From the NCBI GenBank assembly GCA_033439265.1, contig JAVTVX010000001.1:513501-577500 (forward strand): a stretch of 64,000 nucleotides of DNA, written 5' to 3'. A program made the position numbers and the translations under genes. Of this stretch, positions 21,593-33,808 are shown piece after piece. The stretch's first letter is position 1. Every line of letters starts with the position of its first letter. The stretch is from Dillenia suffruticosa. Lineage: Eukaryota > Streptophyta > Magnoliopsida > Dilleniales > Dilleniaceae. The notes under the pieces are model-generated. The model saw nothing but the letters and a program-made list of their open reading frames with translations, did no database searches and was not told where the DNA came from.

Positions 21593-24375
21593 ATTTATGG
21601 TGACAAATCTCTTGTAATCTTTGCATCCTCTACTTTTAAAATAGAGAAATCTTTTAGACTCTTTTTATAATTTTTTATAATTTAAATTTTATTTTACGTA
21701 AAATCTCAGTATTCATAGTATATTTACTTATTTTATCTTGATTGTGCTCTTAATCTCTTGTTTGATCATATGCCTAATTAGTGATAAACATAGACCTAAT
21801 CCAAATGACCTTATCATGGGGGCAACAAAGCCCTAAGAACACCCCCCTCCCCCGGCGCAAATATTGTTTCAAGCTAAAGTATAAAGAGTACGGTCGTATG
21901 AAAGGCAGTCATTACTAATGTTGTAGTGAGGATATCAAGACCCATTGATCGATCATATGGAGATTAATGCCAAGATAAGCAATCAACTATCTATCCTCTG
22001 CACATGGTCTCTTTCAATGGAGCGTGACCTCGATCATAACCAAATAAAGCTATCTAACCCCCCTTCTATACCAATGACCTAAATAACTTTTTTTATATGC
22101 TAATAATGTTAATTATATTAATCAATATGCATGGATTTTTAGATGGTTCGCTACCCTTTGCGTACATTCATGGGACACCCAAATTCTTTTATTACGAGAA
22201 TAAACAAATGCAAGTAAAAACTCCCAGTTTAAAAATTCACAGAACCCAAACACTACTTGTATACCCATCACAAATTTCAAAAACCTTCTTTATCTTTGAA
22301 AATAGTTGGAGAAAATGATAGTGTATCCAAAGTATTTCCTTCCATCTTTTACTGTAAACAACCTTTCTATTTTCTTTTGTACCTAAAAGGATTGTATATA
22401 GATAAATATGGATAGAATTACTATTTTCTTAAATAAAATATAATTTAAAATAAGAAATATGGTACCACTCATAAAAAACTTGATATTCAAAATAGAATTT
22501 TTATCTTTTAAAATATGAGCCAAATAAGAATAAAAGTTCAAGAAATCCTTCAACAAATGGCATCATTGATTTGTCCCAGCTAGTTCTATATATATCAACC
22601 TCCTTAATTAATCATGAGAGTGGGCTACTGTAGTCGTGCATTAGTATCTTGTTGTGCAGCTCTACTTTCATTACATAAAAAATCTAGACCTGTGAGAATA
22701 AGAATTATATATATAAGAATTCCTATCCCTGCGATAATCTTCGCATAAGGGTAGAGTTAGGGGTTAAAGAAAAGACAATAGTCCCTTAAATTTTAAGAAA
22801 TAATTAAATATATATATAATTTTTTTAAAAAAATTATGATATTAATTTTTGTTTATCTAATAAATTTTATAAACCTCTCTCTTTTAATATGTAATTTTAT
22901 AAAATCTAGACGCAGATAGGGATTCAAATTTATGTTGAGGAAACATATGTCAGATGGAAGCACCACCCGTGCATAGGGTAGACCACTTCCATACATATTC
23001 TGTTGGTACACCATTGAATTTTCAAACACTTTTATTTTACAATTAAGAGGCAAAAGGAGAGTTTGGATTGCGGCGGGCGGGCCTCACGTGGCTTGCTTTC
23101 ATTGCTGCCAAGCAAAACAAAGCAAAGCAAACAAAACAAAATGCTGTCACCTGTAAGCAGCAGAAAACCCATGAAATCCTGCATGAAAGCTGGATACTGC
23201 ATAAGCCTTTTTTCATAAATTAAAAGAAATATTAGGGAAAATTGCAAATTAAAAAGAAATAAGGATTTTCTCGGGTAGACCCATTTCCAATTTTCTATCA
23301 GAAGAAAGAAAAATGGGGAAGGAAGGAAAGAGACAGTTGGGTCGTTGGGATGGATGGGGGAGCAGAAACCAGAAAAAGGAAAGAAGTTTAAAAGGTTGGG
23401 GAGGGGGTGAAGTGAAAGCCGCCGAAATCTTCTCCCTTGTCTCCACCTGTCACGCCCTTTAATCTTATCTTTGCCCTCATCCCTCAAATGAAGTTACCCA
23501 CAAATCAACCCATTATGGTAATGCCAGATTTCCACATTCCGCGCAAGCAACCCACGTTGCCAGCCTGCCGCTGCTTCACTTATTTTCAATTCACGACTCC
23601 TACATAATGTCTCTTAGTCTACAATTCCTTGGTCTGTGTCCCTAATTTTTAGTTTTATTTCTTTTTTATTTTTGTTTACCAATAGTGTCATAATTTATAA
23701 TTTATATACATTATGAGTAATTTATTTATATTTACTGTAATAGAGACTAATGTATTAATCCATTAGATAATTACTTTTTCTTGGGGCCAGTTTAAAAATG
23801 GAATAATATTATAATTTGTCCAAAAAATAGAAAAGTAGAGAAGAACTTTGTATTCAATATAATATAAAAATCAAATTAAAAATTTTTATAATATAATAAT
23901 ATAAAAACTAAAAAAGTAGTAAAAAATTAAAATTAAAAAAATAAAAAAATATTTTCTGTCATAGACAGCACCTTAGCATAACAAAACATTGTCTCATTAA
24001 ATCTATATATATTTCTAAATTTTCTTCTAACTCTCTCTCTATTTCAAAACTTGTGGTAGTATGCGTTGTTTAAAAATAACCCTTTAATTAAGACCCCCCT
24101 TATATATACAAGATTTCATATTAAATCATCAGAAAATTATTAAATTTATAAACAGAACCAATTACTCTTTAGAGTCTTGTGCAAATCTAGTTTTCACCGA
24201 GAATCCTATAACTTTTCTCTTGGTTTTTTCGTATTCCTATCTTAATCCAGACATTTTAAGTTTCTGCACATTAAAGGATGACATCGATCCTATTGGAGTT
24301 CAAATTATTTAAAATTTTAGTACAATGCTTTTTAATGGATTCAAACTTATATAACAATTTATAACACATAATTAT

Positions 24376-24898
24376 TCATATATAAACCCAATGTTGAATT
24401 AAGTATCCAACATTCATTGCATTGTGTGTATCATAGCTTAGAATCATTTTATAAGTTGTGAGGATGAGAAGAGCATTGGTCGTAGATATTTGCCAAATGA
24501 GTGGTAATATCTTCAACATTTTCCAATCCAAAAAGGATTGATATTTGGGAAACCAATTCTGGAAGGTTGGCATGAGACATTTAGTCCCTGAATAGAGCAA
24601 AGAAAGCCAACTCTTTGGATCGGGACGATTCTTCCTTTGGCTCCACCACCATAGAATGACATCTTTTGGCTGAATCACAGGATTATCTTGTTCAAGGGTT
24701 AACTAAAGTAAGTGACACGACGAAATCATAGGTATGGGGGAGGCCGAAGAATAAGAGGTGTCCATCATCTTTCTGAAAAAAAGAAAAAATATGGATGTTT
24801 CCATAACCAAATGCAAATAACAAAAAACAACACACCACATATTTAGGCACACTCCCGGAAATAAAGAAGAGGCTACGCAAAGTTTTTTGCTTACTCAC
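24376..24898 (-). other. Conserved block with open frames, unidentified
   Basis: Minus-strand frames of 100 residues (24376-24678) and 68 residues (24692-24898) have counterparts in block B (58168-58440 and 58859-59145), sharing pieces such as KDVILWW and YQSFLDWKMLK. The second frame is followed by an acceptor-like TTTTTTTCAG. I recognise no family. The similarity may simply reflect the segmental duplication; block B breaks the reading with a CACTA-like insertion nearby. It could be a small multi-exon gene, its remnant, or non-coding DNA. Confidence 0.2.
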
Positions 24899-25223
24899 GT
24901 TAACGCTCTACGCCGCCTCCATCTTACACCTTAACTTTTCAAATTCTAATGCCTCAAGCAACCAACACCCTACAATCAAGTACCTGCCTCCGTGCTAATG
25001 GTTCTCTAGTTTACAAGTTTTTAGGTTCACTTTACTAAATATACCATACCCTTTTAGACCCATCCCCCACCTCCCTGTGTTTCACCACATTTACATTTTC
25101 CACTGAGGTATGGATAATTTGATTAAATATTTTTCAAGTTTGTCAAAATAGCCTGATGTGAACCTTTCGTTTAAAATTCATTGTCTTTAGACTATAATTA
25201 ATTTACTCCGTATAATATTATTG

Positions 25224-25254
<31 letters not shown>

Positions 25255-27267
25255 GCTCTTATCTGTTAAATTCAAAATTATACCTAAAATTATAAAGGGA
25301 GTTGGTTTTTGCACCCGGGGTTTCCTTAGAGAGAGAAAGTTTGAATCTTGATAATGTTTATAAGTTATTTAGTGGTTGTATAAGAGAATATTATCCCTTA
25401 TTATGTAACCATCTTTGAGTTTCCTATGAACAAGGGGGTAAAAATAGGAAAAGCGAGTGGGGTCGTATGATAGATTTTCATCTCATAATAATGTTTTAAT
25501 TTATTAATTCTTCTTGATTAATTATTACCTTATTAAAATGGTAATTACTATCGACTGATGATATATTTTATTTTTGGTATTACCAATTAGTATTCAGAAA
25601 CATACTCTATTTAATTTGATTTAAATGTTATCTAATCCAAATTGGAGGAGATTTCTTAACGTAATTTTTTTTTCATTTTTAAATTTTGAATCTGAAATTT
25701 AATTAAGAATAATAGTATTTTTAACCACTAAATTGACTGTTCGTTTGTTCGATCGATAATATATAACCGAACTAATAAACCGATATTGAAAGTGAATAAT
25801 GGTATTGATTAATTTATTTCTTTTTAAAGTCAAGAATAGTTATCTTGGACTTGAGCCCCGGTGATTCTCAGTTACGAATCTACCAAGCAAGAGGAAGAAC
25901 CAGGCCCACTTTATCAATGTTACTTATCCGAGGGTTAAGTTAGGGAATGGATATATATATATATGTATATATGTAGCGAGAGAGAGAGAGAGTATTGTTA
26001 CTTAGGAGGTAATGCATTGATCTAGACACATACTCTAATGTATAACCAATTCCCATGTGCCAAAGTAGTAAGCGTCTTTCCTTGGGTAATGTGCCGAACA
26101 ACGGCCCCTTGTACTTGGCATGCCAGGCCGATCTTTCTTTACAACCATCTTGGTCGGGCTTGTTAGGCCAGACAAACTGGCATGACATGCATTCAACTTG
26201 TTATCAAAGTGGTTCCAAGAAACAAAACACAGCCTAGCTTAAACAACAACTAGATAAGACTATATATCACAGATAAGATAGAATATGCACTCTATCTTTC
26301 CCTTCAAAGCTCTACATGCGTACTCGTCATGTACCTTTTTTCCTTTTTCTAAATGCATATACTCACGTCCTTAACAAATTATAAAGCACTAACTCAATTT
26401 TGAATTATTAGTCTATGTTTTGATTTGATGGAAGGTTCACCAATACACAAATAAGTGACATTAGCATTATTAAACAATACAATAGAACTCTTTTATGATA
26501 AATGTGTGTCTAGGTAACTAATTCTTAGAAGATTTACCTTCTTTCTTAAAAATCTTAATTATGATATTAAAAATATAAATCATTTTTATTTTTGAACTAT
26601 TCCTAAACTATTTCGGTTTAAAGAATTTGACTCATTATGTAGTATTATGTCAATATCATGTGAATCATACATTAAAAATACGAAATCTACTTTCAAACTA
26701 TTATCGATAAAACTGATTCTACCATCTTACAAAATGCTAAACTAATCGATCAAACTCTAGCATTAGTATCATTTTTTTTTTAATATGAATGAGTTTTGGA
26801 GAAAATAATGTGAAGTTGGAGGCATAACATATGCTTTTTGAGCTTACAAAATTACCAAGTTAAAAGGGACAACAAAACCTATAAGATGGCTCACATTCAA
26901 GTGAGGCTATCGTGTTTAAATTTGTTGGTGGGTTAAAGCTAGCTAATAAAGTAGTGGAGTTTGCGTCTTTCGTCCAAAAGAAGAGCTTAAGCCCATACCA
27001 CAAAAATACAAACTTCATCTTTAATTTATTTAGTGATTATACATGAAAAATTCTGTTGTATAGCATCGAGGTTTACATATTTTTTAATGAAAAATAATTA
27101 ATTAATTAATTAAATTTTTTTTTAAGAAAAAGAAATCAGGCAGGGACATTTTGGTTAAACCAAATTAATATTCCAAAAGTACCATACTCAGTCTCTTCAA
27201 AGTTGGGCGCTGTTTTTCCACTTTCCTTTGAATTTAATCCCAAACAACAAACTGCACGCAATTCCTC

Positions 27268-27275
27268 TATAAATA
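27268..27275 (+). promoter_or_regulatory. TATA box of PG4
   Basis: TATAAATA about 108 bp before the PG4 ATG. It is conserved in PG5 at 60663-60670 with the same flanks (CTCTATAAATA). A (CT)n run at 27321-27343 lies in the presumed 5' UTR, a common arrangement in plant promoters. Confidence 0.75.
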
Positions 27276-27375
27276 AGCCTCAACCGCTTCAACTTCCTCA
27301 CCACCACATCAACAATCAACTCTCTCTCTCTCTCTCTCTCTCCCCTCACCAATATTCGAGACCTTAAACAACAAA

Positions 27376-28227
27376 ATGGTGAAGCCCATTAACCACATTG
27401 TCCTTTCACTTATTCTCTGCACCTTCTTGCACCAGTCTTCATCAGCTTCCGTTACTTATAATGTGGTGAGTCTAGGAGCCAAAGCAGATGGCCAAACTGA
27501 CTCAACCCAGTTCTTCCTCACCGCTTGGACCTCGGCTTGTGGCTCGGCTTCTCCTGCCACTATATATGTGCCGCAGGGCAGATTCTTAGTTAAGAGTGCG
27601 CACTTCAATGGCGGAAACTGCAAGAACAATGCCATCACAGTACACATCGATGGCACTTTGGTCGCCCCTTCTGATTACAATGCCATTGGAAAAGACGGTA
27701 ATTGGCTCATCTTCGAGGCTGTTAATGGAGTTTCAGTCTTCGGTGGAACGCTCGATGGCCAGGGGACCAGTCTGTGGACCTGCAAGAGATCTGGCAAGAG
27801 CTGTCCTTCAGGTGCAACGGTATGTCCTTAAAATGACTAAAATGACTCTGAACTTAGTTATATTATAATTGAACGAGGATATTCGTGCCATTTTAGTCTG
27901 TCCCTGTCATGTGGATTAGTTAGAAGAAAGAAAGGGAAATTGCAGGAGACATTTGCATGTTTGGTTTGAATTGGGAGTTGAAGGAAGGCAACAGTTCCCA
28001 GAATTTGAGAATGTCACGAGCGTTGGGAAGCGCAATTTGTATTTGTTATTCTTTTTCTTGGGAAATTTTGTTTTGTTTTCACATTTCTTGCGTTATTTTT
28101 GGGCATCTTTTTCCGGGAAACTTTTGTTTTTGTTTCTTTTCCTTTAACAAATTTTAAACATGGGAAACTGTAGCCTCAAAGGTTTGAGGACTAGAGACGA
28201 CTGTGGTTAGCCTGATAGGCCCGTTTT

Positions 28228-28275
<48 letters not shown>

Positions 28276-28282
28276 ACCCTCT

Positions 28283-28344
<62 letters not shown>

Positions 28345-29521
28345 GACAAAATTTTCCGCTCCCATAATTTGGTAAAGCCCGGACAAAGTCAAATTTCAAT
28401 GTCCCAGTGCCAGGTCCCGTTTCGGAAACCAATTGAGGGAGATTTTATAAGAGAAGGCAAGTTGAATAAATCCAAACAGGGCCTAAGGCTGTACTGCAAA
28501 AAGTGACTTGATTCACTCTCTCCGGCTTTGTTGCTATGCAAGAAAATTACCATTTTTCGATGTTGGAACTTGAGCTTAATAAAGTTTTATTATGTGTATT
28601 GTTGTGCAGTCACTGGAATTTTCCAACTCCAAGAATGTGGTGATCAGTGGATTAACATCCCTAAACAGCCAAATGTTCCACATAGTGATCAACAGTTGCC
28701 AGAATGTTAAAATGCAAGGCGTGAAGGTCTCAGCTTCCAGCAACAGCCCTAACACCGATGGCATTCACATCGGGCAATCCTCCGGTGTCACAATCATGAG
28801 CTCCACAATCAGGACCGGTGACGATTGCATCTCAATTGGTCCAGGCACCACCAGTTTATGGATCGAGAATATCGCTTGTGGACCAGGCCATGGTATCAGG
28901 TAAGCAAAAAATATTTCTATAGCCCGAAATTTGGATTTAATACGGAGCTACTCCTAACTGGTGGAATTTATTTTGTGGAATGCAGCATTGGAAGTTTGGG
29001 CAAGGATTTGAAAGAACCAGGTGTGCAAAATGTGACAGTTAAGACCATTACATTTACAGGTACACAAAATGGAGTTAGGATTAAATCTTGGGGTAGGCCT
29101 AGCAATGGCTTTGTTAAGGGGGCCCTTTTCCAACATTGTGTCATGGTTAATGTCCAAAACCCAATTGTCATTGACCAAAATTACTGCCCTGGGGAAGAAC
29201 ATTGTCCTGGTCAGGTAATATTTTCATTGAACAAGTTTTCCTACATTGGATTTCTTCAAATTGCTCTAACATTTCTGACTCGGCCTTTATTAATTTTTAC
29301 AGGCTTCTGGGGTTAAAATCAGTGATGTAACATACCAAGACATCCACGGAACATCGGCTACAGAGTTTGCAGTGAAATTTGATTGCAGTTCAAAGAATCC
29401 TTGCAGTGGGATAGTCCTGGAAGATGTGAAGCTCACTTATCAAAACAAAGCAGCCGAATCGAGCTGTGCCAATGCGGATGGATCGGCTTCTGGTTTCGTT
29501 ATACCATCAAGCTGTTTGTAA
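27376..29521 (+). CDS. Polygalacturonase PG4 (GH28), four exons
   Basis: Secreted pectin hydrolase. Exons 27376-27819, 28610-28899, 28986-29214 and 29303-29521, with GT-AG introns of 790, 86 and 88 bp, give 393 residues. The signal peptide is about 24 residues ([14 protein letters not shown]... ending SSSA). Catalytic motifs: [23 protein letters not shown] with SIGSLG across the splice, and RIK in GVRIKSWGR. The C-terminus is FVIPSSCL. The start is the first ATG after a TATA box and CT-rich leader, in AACAAAATGG context. Its nearest relative in the window is PG5 (about 95 percent by eye, including introns), then PG2 and PG1. It is transcribed divergently from PG2, 10 kb away. Intron 1 carries a 112-bp imperfect (CT)n tract. 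Confidence 0.95.
28229..28340. repeat. (CT)n microsatellite in PG4 intron 1
   Basis: About 112 bp of mostly CT dinucleotides with interruptions near 28264 and 28275-28286. The PG5 intron has an uninterrupted tract at 61611-61702. Confidence 0.95.
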
Positions 29522-29799
29522 GAGAAAGAAGGGTTGGGATCCAATACAGGGAAAAAATAAATAATGTTTAATACTACCATACTAGTAGTAGTAGTAGGAT
29601 GAGGATGAATGAATTTTTATGCACATGGAATGTAATACTGCATTGTTGGGCTTTACTTAGATGGGCCAGTAATGCATTAGACCATTGGGCCTGCTTGTAT
29701 TCTGTCTTGTGAATCAGCAGGTTCCCCTAGTTTGGGACAGAGGTTTTACGAAAAATTACTGAAAATACGAATATATAGGGGATTTATGAAAGTATGACA

Positions 29800-30174
29800 T
29801 ACAAGAATGTTTCTTTCTTCATGCCTGTTCCCTCTTATCTCTAGATTGCTTCCCTTGGTTAAAGATCTTGATCAGTCCAACAACAATGAAATTCTACCAA
29901 TCCTAGCACAATGTACCTATTTGAATGTCCAATTGTTGAATGAAAACCAACTAACTGGATCCATTCCCCAGGTACTCAGTTTGCTCCCGCGAATGCCAAC
30001 AATCAATTGTCGGAGCCGGTGCCCGCTTGTGCTTGTGTAATTCCTTTATTTTTTTTTTGGAGGTCTATGAAAATAGTAAGGGACTTTGCGGTGGTCCTTT
30101 AAACTGGTGTGAGGAAGCTTCTCTCGGGATATTTGATGCTTTCTTGATAAGTGTATTCATTGTAGGTTGGCCCA
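29800..30174 (+). pseudogene. Truncated LRR receptor-kinase pseudogene (BIR-like), block A
   Basis: Fragment of a leucine-rich-repeat receptor kinase ectodomain: LAQCTYLNVQLLNENQLTGS (LRR consensus), then in another frame NSKGLCGGPLNWCEEA and FIVGWPM, the usual end of the ectodomain and the start of the membrane segment. From memory this pattern matches the BIR / At3g28450-type inactive LRR kinases. It has no 5' end and a frameshift, and breaks off where the copia element begins. The paralogue at 63050-64000 continues into the kinase domain. Confidence 0.7.
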
Positions 30175-31377
30175 TGATTGATATAATATTAACCCTTAGA
30201 TCTAACCTATTGTTTAGCCTAATATTGTCTTATATTTAGCTTAATCATCAATCATGTATGTAGTCATGTGTGGTGTACATGGTTGAATTTATTCTCTCAA
30301 CAAACTCTATTAAGACATGGTATCATAGAAAAGGTAGCCTCCCTCTCTTTGCCCCTCTTAGTCTCTTTTAGTCTCCCAGCACCACCACCGTCAAAGAATT
30401 TTTTTAACTCTTGTACACTCTGCACTTATCTCTTGTGAGGATCATGTGCATTAGAATGGAGTTCATTTGATTTCTTCCAGCTCCTCTTTTCTATATTCGG
30501 TTCTCAATTGTTCTCTAAAAAAAAGGGGTTCAACTTCAGTATAAGAACCCTAAACCCATATATCTGCCGTCGCCATTCTCAAACATGTTTTGTTCTCTAC
30601 TTAGATCAAACTTCGGTCCTTGATTTATTGCTGTCGTCCTTCGATTACCAGCTTCAACCTCAGTCACATTCTGTCACCCCTATTCATTTCTTCACCAAGT
30701 TCTTCGCCGCCACTGCAACTTTAACTTCGCCTCTCTCTGTTCCAGATTCGAACCACCATCGACACAATTGTCGCCATCGACTTCACCATAAACAACCTTT
30801 TCGACAGCCAACCGTGCCCGTCGCATCCAAAATCTATCTCTAAAATCACCATTGCCGCTGTTGCAAGTTGGTTTCTTTCTACAATCTCACTGTCGACTTC
30901 GCTTCTACCCTTTGTGTTTGCCTCTGCCTCATCTTACAGAAAACCCTGGCTTCGTCGGCTTCTCTAAGAAAGCCACGGTCTTTATTCTCTCAAAAAAAAA
31001 AAAAAAATCCTCTAATGTCATTACCACCACCGTACCATCTCATTGTGTAAACCTTCTCCCTCTTTAATCTCATGGCTCTAAACAACAATGATCCACCCAC
31101 ATGTCGTTCCTATTCTATCATCACTCATCAAACATATTGGATTAGTAATATTAAGGCACGTGTTCCCATTGTTCTTGACTTCAATAACCCCAAATACCGT
31201 AAGTGGGCTGCATTACACACATGATGCTAAAAATGTTAGTATCGTGGGTTATCTTGTGGTACAATAAAACATAAAGATGCCCATGATGATCAATGGAATT
31301 GGCTCGACGCATTTGACTCATTTCAGATCTATTAAACTATTACCTATGGTATCCTTAGCTTGATTCTAAAGTCAAAT
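30175..31377 (+). mobile_element. Ty1/copia retrotransposon remnant, 5' part
   Basis: A short LTR (about 30175-30317, TGATTGAT...AAGACA) is followed directly by a primer-binding site, TGGTATCATAG (30318-30328; one mismatch to initiator tRNA-Met). The insertion point is clear because block B runs straight through here (TAGGTTGG.CCATG, about 63395-63410) without it. After a 740-bp leader comes a gag start at 31072 (MALNNNDPPT...), with VPIVLDFNNPKYRKW typical of the copia gag N-terminal domain, then a stop. Gag similarity (NWLDAFDSF) continues to 31377, where element 1 interrupts it. No protease, integrase or reverse transcriptase remains. Confidence 0.65.
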
Positions 31378-33568
31378 TGCCACGCCTCAATTCTCGGATT
31401 GACTATGCAACAGCCGTCGCGTTGTCTCGATACACGGACAGAATCTCTCCATATACCGGGACTCCGCAAGACTACAAATCAGTTCAACAACTCATCCAAT
31501 ACACAACTCCATCAGAAATAAGGAAATCATATAACAATGTACATGCAAAGGACCTATCTGGTCCATCCCTGTACACACGAGCATGCGTCGACACACAAAT
31601 AGGGCAGAGGTTCCTGTATATGCATGCATGCAAAATTGACTATCCCAACCATTCCAGAATTCTCAGTACAATTAAAACATTTAAAACCAAAGAAATCCCA
31701 AATCATAATCGCAAGATTTTACTAACACTCGCACAAAAAAACAAGTTAGTGTCAGTAAAATCCAAATGATTATAAAATGTACAGAACTTTACAAATCCAA
31801 AAAAAAGTATCAAAACTCAGAATTTCAATCCAAATATCCCAAACAAGAGTTAAGAGAAAATGAACAAATTTCGTACGAATTACAACACAAACTATGTAAG
31901 AATTCCATCAATACTTGCTCCCATATACGAAACAAGTATTGACTTAATCTATACTAAAAGAATTATACAAGTATTCTATTTTATGAATTTTCAAATCAAC
32001 TAAAATAATCCTACATCACTGTAATACCTACACAAAACAGCAAAAATCCTTTTCAAGTTTCAATCCCCGTACAATCTCTGTACTAAGTATCCTCTGTAAA
32101 ATGTGAAAAGAGGGGTGAGTATCGGGGAATACTCAGTGAATGCAGTATAATGGTATGATTGTGTGATAAATAAGGAGTAAATGTGGGAAAATCAAAACAT
32201 ATCTCATAAATAACACTTTATATGTAAAAGCATTCTCAATAAATTAGGTAATTCACAAATTATGCATCCACATCAATCATTCCTTTAGAAATTCACAAGG
32301 GTCCCATCGAAATCATTTCCGTCGTGAGTTTGGCCGAATCCAGAAGGAAGCCCGCCAAGGGGTTTTCTATTTCTGTATTGCAAAATACTACCCCCTTCTT
32401 TGGCGTTGGCTCGTACCTCACCGGGGTGCAATCCGGATAGTCCGACGTGGTAGAGAAAAAGCCGCGTACACCTCTCTCGTGATAAAATCCCACCCATGTT
32501 ACCCCATCGGGTCGCTCCGTGGAGAGAATGACTATAGTCATTACACTCGTGCACCATCATTTCACAATCATTCAAATTACAGTCAATGTGTCATGTTTCA
32601 TCAAATAAATTCCAAAATTCATGGTACAAGTATTTATAAATCTAATATCAAATACAAATGGCACAGGTTCATTGATAATTACATAGGATGCATTCGTAAT
32701 TTAAACTTCCATTTCAGATATCCCACAATCACAAATAATTTTATATAATACTTGTAAAAATCATTCAAAACATTTTACAAAAAAATTTAAATTCATTTGC
32801 TCATTTATAATACAATGGACCATCCACTCACCTCTAGGGAGGGTATCCACTCTCTATACCCTATCGATATTTAAGGGATTTCCTTTCAAGCTCCAATGGA
32901 TCTTCCTAAATCAATAATAACAATTCTGAGATAGTACAAATTATAGACCTTAACACATTCTCTCATCTTAAACAACCTGCACTCGCACTATTTTTGAAGG
33001 CACTTAGAAATTCTTTCACCTATGGTTCGTGCAGCTTGCAACCCTAGCGTCCTTGCGCCTACAACTCGGTCTGAACTCCTGTAATATTTTCAAACCGATG
33101 CACACTTTAGCAATTAACCATAATTTCCAAGAGAATCAAAATCGCTAAACTATTGATTAGAGAATCATTCATACCTGCGCAGAGAAGGGAGTGCAGATTC
33201 ACGAAGGCCTAGGGTTTTCGCAGGTCTAGCATCCGTGTGCCATTCAATTCATTTCAGGACCTACAATGCTTCCGATTTGAAGCAAAATTTAGTATTTATG
33301 TTCAATCACCAAAGGAAATCGAAACCCTAGAATCTATCAATCAGAAATTCATACTACATGTGCAAGGAATGAATCGAAATCTCGGCTAGGGTTCTCGAGA
33401 GCCTAATGATGACTGTAGAGTTGGGGCCTCAACGGGGATTGTAGCAAGGTTCTCGGCAAGGGGCAGCACCGCGTGTGAACAGGCGAGAGAGACGGAGCAC
33501 TGTCGCACTCACGGAGAGAAGAAGAGGCGGTCGCGCTCGCGGGAGAGAAGAAGCTGTCGCACGCGAGC

Positions 33569-33618
<50 letters not shown>

Positions 33619-33758
33619 CGGGAGAGGGAGAGAATGAGAGAAACAGAGAGTGAGAGATTGGGGCCGAGAGATAAGAGAGAGTGACGGGAGAGAAATGAGG
33701 GAAAGGGAAAGTGACTTTTGATTTTCACTTTTTTTTGTTTCTTTTTGTTGGTGCCACA
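31378..33758 (-). repeat. Element 1 3' LTR
   Basis: 2381 bp, TG...CA on the minus strand (TGTGGCACC to GGCGTGGCA). It contains a (GA)n tract at 33571-33610 and is the diverged partner of 38721-41039. Confidence 0.88.
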
Positions 33759-33808
33759 ACATTTAACCCCCTAAAAACAAATGTCATCCCCAAAATTCCA
33801 AGATACAA

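Larger units (their letters stand above)
17156..27260. other. Block A intergenic spacer between PG2 and PG4
   Basis: AT-rich DNA with no recognised gene. Segments that align with block B by eye: 18180-18340 with 41857-42035; 18640-18840 with 51163-51330; 19100-19530 with 51585-52215; 20130-21400 with 53380-55080; 21600-21990 with 55075-55460; 23030-24160 with 55720-56790; 24380-25100 with 57100-59340; 25480-26230 with 59590-59970. A 17.2-18.18 kb segment and about 22.0-23.0 kb have no visible partner. It holds SINEs, microsatellites, a (TA)n tract near 25228-25254, and a G-box CACGTG at 23085-23090 that is conserved at 55753-55758 in block B. Confidence 0.6.
16950..30174. repeat. Segmental duplication, block A
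   Basis: Contains the PG2 5' end, the spacer, PG4 and the receptor-kinase fragment in the same order and orientation as block B (41606-63410). Matching is high in genes (about 95 percent by eye for PG4/PG5) and patchy in spacers. The right edge coincides with the copia insertion at 30175. Confidence 0.85.

Noticed and set aside
23032-23487. 151-residue minus-strand frame in block A
   Set aside because: Low-complexity Phe/Leu/Pro-rich composition with no motif, and the frame is not kept in the block B copy.
25228-25254. (TA)n run as a MITE end
   Set aside because: A plain dinucleotide repeat without terminal inverted repeats.
33403-33762. Ser/Leu-rich frames over the GA tract (also 40649-41175)
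   Set aside because: Simple-sequence artefacts inside element 1 LTRs.
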